Of a DNA stretch of 64,000 nt, positions 35,301-47,300 are shown in pieces; within the stretch, counting starts at the first letter, position 1, and the number at the start of each line of letters is the position of its first letter. Location: positions 510,798-574,797 of the forward strand of contig NC_018390.1 of assembly GCF_000208865.1 (NCBI RefSeq). Reading direction: 5' to 3'. The notes under the pieces were generated by a model. It was not told where the DNA came from and did not search any database. It saw only the letters and a program-made list of their open reading frames with translations. The translations under genes were made by a program, and so were the position numbers. Source of the DNA: Neospora caninum Liverpool. Lineage: Eukaryota; Apicomplexa; Conoidasida; Eucoccidiorida; Sarcocystidae.

Positions 35301-38300
35301 CCCAGGAGACTCTGAGGTCGACGAGCGTCTGAGCCTCCGCTGGCCGCGCGTCTTTGTCATGACGCCGGATAAATTTCGGAATCTCGCCTCTCGAGGATTG
35401 CTCCGCATCGACCGCGTTGGGCTCCTGATCTTCGACGAGGCCCATCGTGTGGGGCGTCTCCTGCAGGGGAACTCGAGCGCCTACGCGACCATTCTCGGGG
35501 TGTTTGTTCACCTGTGTCGCGCTGAGAAGAAGCCGCGCATTCTCGGCCTCACTGCGTCGCCCATTCCCGACAGAAAGCTCTGCTTCTTCGATCTGGACAA
35601 CGAGCTGAAGCGCGCCATGCGAACCCTGGAGACGCTCTTCCAGGCGCGAATTGTGAAGGCCGAGACGGAGAAGGCGCCTGCGGGGGCAAGTGGAAGGAGA
35701 CAGGAAGAAGGCGACAACGAGGAGGAAGCGACTCGGCCGCGAGAAGACGGCGGGGCCGAGAGAAACGCCGACGGGTACCGACGGCTGCGGGCGACGGAGA
35801 CGGAGGCGCAGAGAGACGACGCGTCCACGTGCACTCTGAGAACTGTGCGCTACCTGCGGGCGCCCGCCCCCTTTTACTGCGACCGCGAACTGCGCGTCCT
35901 GCATCGCCTCCTGAGCAGAAGATCCTGGGAGACAGGGCGCAGAGCGGAAGGCGAGGGCGAACAGACGGCGGGGAAGTCCGCGGAAGACGCGTCAGACGCG
36001 TCAGACGCGGGCTTTGAGACGGAGCAAAGCGACGGAGAGAGGAGACGGGAAGCGCGATACCTCGGAGAAAACGAAGCAAGAGAAGAAAGGAAAAAGCGAC
36101 ACATTCTGGAGGAAACAGACGCGAAACAGAAGAACGACACGGAGAGGGAAGAGAAGAAGGAAGAGAAGAACGAAACGGAGAGCGAAGAGAAGGAGCAAAG
36201 AGAGGAGATGGACCTTGAAGAAGGCCAAGAGAAGAGTGAGGGACGCGCGAGCGCAGCGAGGTCGAGGGGGAGAGAAGACGAGGCCTGGCAACACTTTTTC
36301 GAACGCGAGACCCGAGGTCGCCACACTTACTTTTCGTTTTTGCTTCAAGACGTTCTTGACATCTGTTCGGCCTTTTTCTACGTCGAGGTGACTCGCCTAG
36401 AGGGTGGACGAGAGGAACGTGGAAAGAGCGAAGATCAGCCCGAGACAGCGAATGGGGAAACTTCCCCAGGAACCCGCGAACGGGGACCAGGCGGAAGCTG
36501 CGCCTCGTCTTCTCCCTTTCCCCAACCGTCTTCTTCTCTTTCTTCCTCTCTTCCTTCTCTTTCTTCCTCTCTTCCTTCTCTTTCTTCCTCTCTTCCTTCT
36601 CTTTCTTCCTCTCTTCCTTCTCTTTCTTCCTCTCTTCCTTCTCTTCCTTCCTCTCTTCCTTCTCGTTCGCCGTGGTCTTCTTCTTCTCCGCCGCCGTCGT
36701 CTTCTTCTTCTCCGCCGCCGTCGTCTTCCCTGTCCTGGGACTCTTCACAGTCTGGACCGCCTCGGTCGGACCTTCTCTCCGATGTCGTGCACGAGGAAGA
36801 CGTGCGGCTGAACGTCGAGGTGATGAGGCTGCTCTGGAGGAGCGTGGAGACGCCTGTGCGTCAGAGCGCGAAGCGGAAGTGGGAAAATTTCCGTCGGCAC
36901 ATGCTGCACATCCAGCGCGACTTGGGCTTCTGGTGCGTGTGGAGGCTCAAGGCGAAAGTCGACGAAGAGTTCGCAGCGTGGCAGAGACGCCTGGCCTGTG
37001 GCCAAGGCGGCGCGTCGAATCTCGGCCCGGGAGACGACAGCGGCGAGGGAGACACCAGAGGCGAGACAGACGGGGGCGAGACAGATGGCGGCGAGGGGAG
37101 AGGGCGAGGAGACAAGATCGAGAAGCGAACGGTTTTTCAGGGAACAGACACCGGAGAAGGCAAGAGAAAAGCGAAGGAACAGCGTGCCCAAGACAGACCG
37201 CGCTCTTCCTCTCGTGCCTCGTTGCCACTCTGGATTTTTTTTCCGTTTCTCCCACCTCCTCCCTGCCACGGCCGGTGCTTCCGGTCCTCTTCCGCTCCAT
37301 CTTTTTCTGTTTCTTCTTTCGGCAGGGCGGGAGCGAAGGAGGCTGTGGCGGCTCTTCCCGTCGACTGCCTGCTGCGTCGCCTGTTTTTCGGGTATTTCCA
37401 CTTTTTCTCCAAACTGCTCTCCGCGGCTCTGTCCAACTCCGATCTGAAACTGACCATGCGTCTCTGTCGCTCGCGCGACCTCGCGCACTTGGGGAAGGCC
37501 TTCGACGCCCTCCCTTCTCGGGGACTCGAGGCGGAGGCGACGCGAGCTCTGGTTTTGCAACGCGTCGCCTGGTCACTCTTCTCCCACAAGCTCGTGCAGC
37601 TCGACCGCAGCCTGCGCGAGGCCTTCGGCGAACAGGCGCAGACGCAAACGCGGGAAGGCCTGCGCGGGGAGACATGCGAAATCAGAAAAGAACAAAGGAT
37701 CCAACTCGGCCGAGACGCACAGAACGCAGCGGAAAGCACAGACTGCGAAGCCGCACGCAAGTCCAACAGTGGCGCGAACCTCCGCGCTCCTCCCCACTCG
37801 TCTCCCCCCTCGTCTTCCTCCTCGTCTTCCTTCTCGTCTTCCTCCTCGTCTTCCTTCTCGTCTTCCTCCTCGTCTTCCTTCTCGTCTTTTTTTTCTTTTC
37901 CTCCTTCGCCTGTCCCTTGTTCGCCGTCCTCGCCAGGCCTGGCTCTGGGAGACGTCCCGAAGTGCGGACTCGTCTTTTGTCGGCGGCGCGTGGACGCGTG
38001 GCTCCTGTGCGAGTTCCTCAAAGCCCGTCGCCTCTTCTTCGTCGACTGGATTTGCAGTTCCTCCGTCGCCTCGCAAGACGCCGCCTGGCTCTTTGGAGTC
38101 GGAAAGGCTTCGCGCGACCGAAACCGCTGCCTCGACCGCCTTCGTGCCACGCACGTAGTCTGGGAGAAACTCAAGGCTTCCAAACACAAACTCCACGACC
38201 GCACACAAAGATCCGAACAGACCTCAGTTCCGCAACAGCTCTCCTCTTCTTCCTCTTTTTCTTCCTCTTCTTCTTCCTCTTTTTCTTCCTCTTTTTCTTC

Positions 38301-41300
38301 CTCATCTTCCTCTTCGTCTTGTTCGCCTGATGGAGATGGAGGGAGAGCCGTGAGTCGTCTGATGCGTCGACTCGGCTGGGGGGCGCCTCTTCAGCTTCTC
38401 GTCACGACTTCTGTTTTGGAGGAAGGCATCGACTTGCCGGCGTGTAACCTCGTCGTCCAGACGGATGTTCCCTCCTCGCTCGTTCGCTACGTCCAAGCCA
38501 AAGGTCGCGCGCGGAAAAAACCTGCGGAATTCATTGTCCTCTGTCCCGATTCGGGGCCCGACCCTTCCTGGATGGACGCCTCACTTCCCCCTCCCTCTTT
38601 CTCATCGCTCGCTTCTTTACAGTCGCCACCTCCTCGCCCCATCCCTTCTCTTTCTCCTCTTTCTCCTCTTTCTCCTCTTTCTTCTCGTTCTTCTTGTTCT
38701 TCTTTGCTTGCGTGGTTGGAAGAGAACGGTGAACGGTCGCGAGGCGCGGTCTGGGCCTCGGGCGCCTCGGGAGCTGCTTGCATGCATGGCGTCTCTGGGA
38801 GCTTCTCCGAGCTTGCGTGGCTGCAGGTCTGCGAAGCGAAGGCGGCGGAACTGGCGTGCGACGTCGACGCGCCGGAGACGCCCGGGCGTTCGCAGCCGCT
38901 GCGGAGACTGCGGAGATCTTTCCGCCTGGAGGAACTGCTGCTGACGCGCACTGGGACACTCGTCCACAGCGCCTTCGCCCCCGCGCTCTTGCGGGAAATC
39001 GTCGATGCATGCACAGTTCCGGACGCCCGAGGCGCGGGAAAGACCCAGATGCTAGACGTCCGCGGAAACGCACTCCGCGACACAGACAGCCCAAACTCCA
39101 GACTCCGCGAGACTCCAGGAGATGGAGCAGATGTGAGGACTGACAAGCAGGCCTTGTCTTTCGCGTCCCTGGAGGGGCGTCGTGTCTCTCGTCTCTCTGT
39201 GGGCAAGGCGACGCCTCGCGGAAGAGCGCCTCCCCTCCGTGTGCTGCGCACGGAAGACGGGAAATGGGCCTTGGATGTTCCTTCTCTCCAGGGTTTTCGG
39301 GCGTCTCCTCTCCCAGCCTTCTCTCTCGAGCTCTCGCCTTCCGCGTCTGCGGCTCTGCCTGCCACCGCCGCCTTCGCGGTCCTCGCTCTCCAGGCGCTTC
39401 GCCGCCTCGTGGCAGAAGGGGTCGTCGACACTTTCCTCAGATGCAGAGACGCCGACTCGGTCCAAGTCGACAGGAACCGCGGCGACAAAGAGCGGGAAAA
39501 GCGCGAGAGTTGGGGCGGAGTCGGCGCCGTGGACCTCCTCTGGAGGGAACTTCCCGACTGCTTGATGCCCCCACGTTCGTGGCGAGGCTGGCGGACGGAA
39601 GAAACCAGCGAGAGCGAGAACGCGGGGAAGCCGGGAGACGAGCCAAGGATCGGCGAGCGAGAACGCAGAGGAGTCCTCAAGGTGAAAGACGGACGGCAAG
39701 GAACAGCACAGCCCAACGGCCGAGCTGCGCGAACGGAAACCAAGCGTCAAACAGACACGGCGTCTCAGCCGGGGAAACCCCGCAAACATTCACGGCCGTA
39801 GGTCCTCGCCTCGCGCACAACACCCCTCGCAGCTCTCCTTCCGCGTGTCCAAAACCAACCGAGAGATGCGCCTCGCGTTCAAACTCTCCTCTTCTCGCTC
39901 GAGTCTCCCTTTACCTGTCTCTCGCCTCCTCGATCCACGTCTCGTGCTTCTTCTCCATAGATAGAGAGAGATACACATAGAATGTTTGGTGGAGTATATA
40001 CGTGATATGTATTACGTATCTATATATATATATATGTATATATATGTATATAAGTATTTGTGTGAGTCCAAAGGCACATGTAGATGTGTGTACATCTGTG
40101 TAGGCGACTCGGGGGTGCGACGTGAGCGCACATGCGGTTTGTTCTTGTCTCGCTCGTTTTCGGTTGTTCCTGAGTCGAGCAGGGTGTCGGGACGCCGCGC
40201 TTCTTTGCCGGGTTCTCAGTCGCGCGAGGCTCTGGCTTGGTTGGTTGGAAGGCCCCGTGCCAGCCACAGCGCGCGCGCGAGAGTGCCCGTAGGCCATTGG
40301 ATTCTTGTTCGCATGTCGCCGTCTCTTTCTCTCTCGGTTCGTCTGTCTCCCAGGCCGCCTCCGCCCGCGGGCGTCACGCGCCTGTTCATCCACCGGGTGT
40401 GGTGCACGCCGCTGACGGCGCGCGAAGCGGCGCTGGAGCGGTCCTGGGTTCCGCCGAGTCAGAAGAAGAAGAAGGAACGTCTCCTCAGGCGGCTGAAACG
40501 GGCGCGAGGTTTGCTGCCGTCGCCTCTGTACGCAAGCGGAGGTTTCTGCGGTCTGTGGAGACTCTTTGCCGACGCCGAGGCGTCTCTGCGAACGGCGGAA
40601 GTCGCGCTCGAAGACGATTTGCGGTGTCGAAAGACGGCCGCAAAAACGAAGGGCGAAACCGAGACGAGAACTGGAAAAGGTTTGGACAACGGCCTGTGGT
40701 GGTTTGGCAACCGACGGCAGCGAGAATCCTGCTTTGTGAGGAGAGAACGGGAACGAAGTGGCGAAACGGGGGTGAAGGGAAAAGATACACAACAGAGACC
40801 GGTCGCTGAGGGAGAAGAAGAAGAGGAAGCAGAAGAGGAAGAAGAAGAAGAGGAAGAAGAAGAAGAAGAGGAAGAAGAAGAGGAGCGAAAATTGAAGTCG
40901 CAAGAGGAAGCGGAGAACAGACAGCGGAGAGGAATACTGCAGTTGATACGTTCACGCATCGACGCCGTCGCGGAGGGGCGCGGACCGGATAGTGTCCTTC
41001 AGGTAAAACGCCTTCGACAGCCAAAAAGAAGAAAAGAAAGATGTGCATGCACACCTCGAAAGAGGGCAAGAGAGTAGAGAGACGACGAGAGGAGAGAAAG
41101 GAGAGAGAAGAGAGAAAAGAGAGAGAGAAAGGGACCGAGAGAGAGAAAACAAGAGAGTTAGAGACGGAGAACGAGAGAGATGGGGGAACTCCGAAAGGAC
41201 TGCGATCTTTTGCTGAGGGATTCCGAGACGCGTGCAGAGAACCGTCTGCTGGAGACGAGTGGGGTCATGCAGCAGTGCACTTGCCGAGAGTTTCTGGTGT

Positions 41301-44300
41301 CTCGGGAGTTCGTTTTCTCTTTTTCTACCCTCGGTTTTACCTTGCCGCACTGCGCTTCTTTTCGTCGCCTGCTTCCCAGCCTCTCTGTCTGTTGCTCTCA
41401 CGCCCCATCGCGTCGCCGATGGCCTTCCACGCTGTGCATCCCGAGGCGGAGGCGACAGGTCCGGCGGCGAGGCGGCGCGGCTCCACCGAGCCGCGGTTTG
41501 GTTCGCGCGGAAAGGAAGAAGGAGACGAAGACGCCTGGAATAGCCAAGACGCAGAAGAAGAAGAAGAAGGAGAGGGAGAAGGAGAGGGAGAAGGAGAAGA
41601 AGACGAAGGAGAAGAGGACGAGATTCCAGGACTGATGAGGGTGGAAGTTGAGAAGCCAGAGAAAACGATGTTCATTGATCTCCCAACGGCCTACGTCGAG
41701 CAGGTGCTTCTGGTAGGTTCTGAGAGCAGGCACAGCGGAGGAAAAATGCAAAACGATCTGTTTTTCGCGTCCTTTGCGTGTGGGGCTGTCGTCTTTGTGT
41801 GTCCTCGCGCGTTGTTTTTGGATGTTCGAAACGAGCGCTAAACAGAAAACGAAGCAGGAAGAGAAGACGAAAGGGGGGACGTGTGGCGCGAAGCCCCAGG
41901 GGGGAAGCATGAGGAAAAGGAGAAACTGAGGTGTATTTTAGGATACGGTTCTGTCTTCGATCTCCTTTGTGCGGCACAGTTCGTGAAGGAGTCTTGTCTT
42001 TCTCTCATGCACCCATTTGAAACGACACACATCATGTGCTTCTGTTCAGCGGTTCACACACATCCATCTTTGTCGCCTTCTTCAACTCTTCAACTTCTCT
42101 CCCAGTGGCACGTGCAATCCTCTCATTCTCGCCGTTCTCCAGTTTCTCTCTGCTCTCCCGTCTCATAACTCTTTTTCTTCCTGTTCCTCTTTTTCTTCCT
42201 CTTCTTCTCCCTCTTTTTCTTCCTTTTCTTCTCCCTCTTTTTCTTCCTTTTCTTCTCCCTCTTTTTCGTCCTCTTCTTCTTCCTCTTTTTCGTCCTCTTC
42301 TTCTTCCTCTTCTTCTTCATCTTCTTCTTCATCTTCTTCTTCCTCTTCTTCTTCCTCTTCTTCTTCCTCTTCTTCTTCCTCTACTTCTTCCTCTACTTCT
42401 TCCTCTTCTTCCTCTTCTTCTTCCTCTTCCTCTTCATCTTCTTCTTCCTCTTCTTCTTCCTCTTCTTCTCCCTCTTTTTATCCCTCTTTTTCTTCCTCTT
42501 CTTCCTCTTCTTCTTCCTCTACTTCCTCCTCTTCTTCGTCCGCTTCTTCTTCTGCTTTTTCCTCTTCATCCTGTCTTAGAGGGGAGGGAGAGAAGAAGTC
42601 TCGTCTCGTGTCTCTTCCTCTGCGTCTCTTCGCTTCTTCTCGGCTCCTCCCGTCCCACGCGCCTTCTCTCTTTTCGCCGCCGCCTTCTTTCTCCTCTCTT
42701 CTCTCTCTCGCGGTCGAAGACGCGAAAGAGAAAAGTTCTCTTTACTGTCCTTCGCTCTCTTCCCCCTCTTCGCTCTCTGCTTCTTCGGAGGCCCGAGAAG
42801 AACAGCTGAAGACGCGGGTGGCGGAAGCATGCACGAGCCTTGCACAGGCCGGTGTGGTGAATTTGCAGCGCGTTCTCTTTCCGTTTTTCCTTCTCGCGCC
42901 GCTCTCTCCTGCAGACGCGAAAAGCGTCGATCTCGACTTCATTCACCGCGTCGCCAGCCTTCGTGTGTTTCTTCGCAGCGGTCAAAGGTCAGCATTTTCT
43001 CTCTTCTCCAGATCTTGTCGTCCTCTCGCCTCGCAAAACACAGAACCTCTCTCTACACCAGAAACGCCTGCGCCTGCCTGCGATTCAAAGGATATATACA
43101 TGCCTACACATCGCTGTGTACATCTCTATATATACATATTTATACTGCGCACACGGGTTTATATAAACGTATGTATATACACAACATTCGTTTTTTGTGC
43201 ATATAAATATACATACGTATATGTGTATAATTGTATATGCATGTGTGTATGTATCTTCTTGTCAGTTTGTGAATTCTTTTGCAACGCGAGTGTGCGGTGA
43301 GCGGGTCGCGGTGGTCAGGTTCTGCACTTTGAATTGGAAGGGAGTAATGAGCCGACATGGAGGCGCTGGTACAATCCGGGGATTGGAGCCGCCAATATTA
43401 TCTGACCTGTTCTCCCCGGCGTATGTCTTACGACCGTTATAGAATTTAGAAGCGTCCACACTTTCTTTTCAGCCGCCGGCGAGGCCTTCTGGAAGCCTGG
43501 GAACGCCCTCCGTCTCTTCTACAGCTCCACGACCGCCGTTCCTTCCGGGGCGCAGTGGAGCGTCTGCACTGTCTCCCGTCCCTCTCCGCAGTTGCGCGTC
43601 TTTTTGGAGAAACCCGCGGAAAAGCAGGACAGGAGGATCGCGTCTCTCTGGAGTCCAAAGGCGGACGCTGGGGAAAAGGGGAGAACGCCACCCGCGAAAC
43701 AGAGGAGACAGCCTCGCCCGCCGTTGACCGGGGACTCTTGACCCGTCGCCTCCCGCAGCCTGGCAGCAAGAGCCCGAGACGGAAAGAACGAACAAACAAG
43801 AACGAAAAAGAGGGAGAAGAGGGAGAGGAAGAAGGAGAGATGAGAGGAGAAAGGACGTTGTCGAAAGACGAGCGTTTTTTTCTGATGCTTCAGACCTATA
43901 ACGGCGACAGTTTGTATCGCATTAGCGACACGGCGCAGGCTGGGAGTCGACAGGAAAAGAATCTTATGCGTAGGTTGCGTGCCGAATTCGAAAAGGAAGA
44001 GAGCACAGAAAACAGGGGAAAGACAGAGAAGGACGAAAAGAGGGACGAGCGCGCAAAACCGGAAGGAAAAGGGAACTGCCGAGGCCATCTACTCGGAGCG
44101 GCTGATCCAGGTTCCTCCTGCGCGCCGAGAAGTTCTCGTCTTCCCTCGTGTACCTAGACGTGAAGAGGAAGAAAGCCTTCCACGATTGTCTCATTCATCC
44201 CTCCGCGTCTTCATGCTGTCGCCACAAATGCTCAACCCATTCATTATACAGATATATATAAATATATATAAATATATCTCTATGTGCGTGTAAGGCTTCA

Positions 44301-44331
44301 CTTGTTGACATATAGGTAAACGTGGATGTAT

Positions 44332-44370
<39 letters not shown>

Positions 44371-47300
44371 TTATAGCGAGACATGTGCACGCCCGTAACT
44401 ATACAGATGTACATGTTTGCATGCAGTTGGGTGTTTCCGCTGGATGATTGCGGCGTCTTGTTTGTTTCTTTGGTTCAGGTTTTTTTCGACGAAGAAGTGA
44501 AAATGCGCTTTCCGTGAAAGACGCGCTCCGGGAAGAAGGAATGGAAATCTTTTACCATCTTCGGTCTCGCGGCCTGGAGCCTGTCGCCCTCAGGATGACG
44601 CATCAGTTCGGTCGTTGCTTTCGATTCTACCGGCTCCACACCATTCACCGACATGTCAGCGAAAAGGGGGGAAATCGGTGATAGGCCAGCGAGGAAGAAA
44701 AAAGAGAAACCGCCAGTCCACGCGCATCTCAAAACGCATACAGATGCGCAAACATACACCACTCCTCTATATACGGAGAGGTATATGTTTATGTTCCTTG
44801 ATGTATACATATATATGTATATATGTAGTTATACGCTTACATGTATATATATATATATATATTCGTATATCCGCACCACGTATATATATATATATACATA
44901 TATATGTATATATGGATGTACACGTATATGTGCATATTGAGTAATGTGTCATGCAGTACATACAGATATGTAAGTATCTGGATGTGTATATCTGTGTGCT
45001 TCCGGGGGAGGAGGAAACGGTTATGGGCATACGTTTTCGACGCGAACGCGTAGGCTCACGGGGTTTTCTTCTGTTTCCGTTTTTCGAGGGGAAACGAAAA
45101 AGTTGAAGAAGACTGCAGTCCTCTGTGCAGTGCTGCATTGCGTGTTTTGCGTGGGCCTTGAGAGGGGAAAGAGCCGTTCTGGTTTGCGAAACACATGGAG
45201 CAAAAGGCAGAGAACATGTGATTTTTCAGCTGACACCGCACAACGTGATGATCAACAGCGACGCAGGCTTCACCCTGGGCACCCTCTGTCGGTAAGCAGA
45301 GCTTCTTGGAACGAAGGCAAAAGATCCTTTTTCGAAAAAGAGATCAGGACTCTTTTTCTGCAGAACGTATTCGAAGAACGGTATTGTGATAGGTCGGCTC
45401 GGACTCCGGAAAAGGAAAACAACTCCAAAACTCGTTCAAGTCTCGCAATCAGTCCTTCTCCCGCGCAATGCATCTCCAGAGAAAGGCTCTTCCCTGACTC
45501 TCCCTTCGAGTGCACTACCACCTTCCCGTCTCTTCACCTGTTTCCACATCCAAAACTGCACATTTAAACATAAATATAAATGTAAATATTAAATGTATAT
45601 ATGCATATATATGCACAGATATGTAAATATATACACAAGTATATATTATATATAAACATAGGTATAAATCTATAAATGTGTGTGTGTGTCATTCGCGTGT
45701 CTTCCGCTTTCAGAGTTTATCTGAAGCAGTTCAAACAACAGCTGGAAGAGCCGCATCCAGACCGGGAGCGGGGACCGCGCGGAAATTGCTTCCTCGTTCA
45801 GGCTGTCAAACTGAGACAGGTGAGAGAAAGAGAAAGAAGAAAAGAGAAAGAAGAGGAAGACGCGAAGGCGCGGATGTCAGGACGGCGAAGGCCCGCGCAG
45901 AAGCCGGTGCGCGAGAGAGGCGCGAAAGAGACGAAAGCCGAGACACCCCCTCGACGCGCAAACCCGCTAGTGGGAAGCAGTCCATGCCCAAACCTTCAGG
46001 CATCTCTCTCTCTGTGTTGATGTGTCTATATGTTTGTGTGTATGGGAGGGTTTATTTCTCTGTCTCTCTGTGTCACTGTCGGTGTCTGTTTGCTTGTCTC
46101 TTTCTCTGTCTCTCACCACTTTCTCTGTCTCTCCCCACTTTCTCTGTCTCCTTCGTGCCTGCGCTTCCAGGGTGCGCGGCAGCTCTTCTCTCGCGACCGG
46201 GCTCTGGACGCCGACGTCTTTGGCGGACTCCATGCGCCCCAGTTCGCACATCTTCTGCCCATCTCGGAGCCGATGTTCCAGGCGAGTTGCTGCGCCAGCT
46301 GCCGTCAGGCTCCTCCAAAAAGAGAAGAAGCGAAGTGGCAGGATAAACGCGAGCGACACTGGCGACCAGCGCCGGAGACACGCATGCGACAAAAGGATAG
46401 AGAGAGACATGCAGCAGCGGCGAGACGCTTCTCGTGGTGCGCGCTCGCGCACAAGAGAAAGGGCGAGACCGCAGGACGGAAGCGAACGACTCCGAGAGTG
46501 CCGAGGAGAGAAAAGGACGAGGCGAAGGCTCTGAGGCGCCTGGTTTTGCTCTGTCGTTCTCCATCTTTTCTGCTCGCTTCTGTGTGGTGAGGGGTGTCTT
46601 GGCTCCCGCGAGAACGGCGTTCTTCCTGCTCCTTCAACTGTTTCTCTCTTCAGGAAATTTCGTGGATGCCGGCGATTCTCTTCGAGCTCGAGGTTCAGGC
46701 GAAACACTGCGACCTCGTGCGGCGCTTGAAACGCGATTTGCAGCCGTTCCTCTTCGCTCCGGGAGCCCGAAAAGTTCGCCTGCCTCTCGGTGCGTCGGCC
46801 AGCTGCTGCTTCGCCTCTCTCTGTTCTTCGTCTCTTTGCTCCCCTTCCGCATTTCGCTCCTTTTCCGTCTTTCGTCGACACGCACCTGCAACAGGCGGTG
46901 AAGCAAGTTGAACCCCCCCATGAGCGTCTAGGATCGGAGACGCGAGAAGAAAAGAGAGAACAAGGAGAGAGAACAGATCATGGCGCTCCCGATGTGCGAC
47001 CGGGGGATAGAAGGACTTCCTTAAATGCCGATATGCACGCACAAAAACACGTGCATTTTAACAGGTTCCTCACTTGTGCATCCTTCACCTGATTTATATA
47101 TATGTATATATATACGTGCATCTGTTGATATGTGGATCTGTGTAAATGTATGTGTGTAGGTGTCCCAACATGTCTCTATATTCATGTGTGTACGTGTGTC
47201 AAGTGTGTGTGTGTGTATGCACAGCCTAGTCAGTTCTCGCGTAGGGGGCCTTCTGCGTCTCTCTCGTGGTTCTGCAGGTCGCGTTTTTCTGTCGTGTTTT

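Noticed and set aside
36672..38330. 552-codon plus-strand frame overlapping Dicer exon 3
   Set aside because: It is an out-of-frame shadow; the Dicer frame has the helicase motifs and this one has none.
42017..42164. ATG at 42017 as the start of a separate Ser-rich gene
   Set aside because: The downstream exon is in phase with the Dicer exons on both sides and carries Dicer platform-like sequence, so a separate gene is unnecessary.
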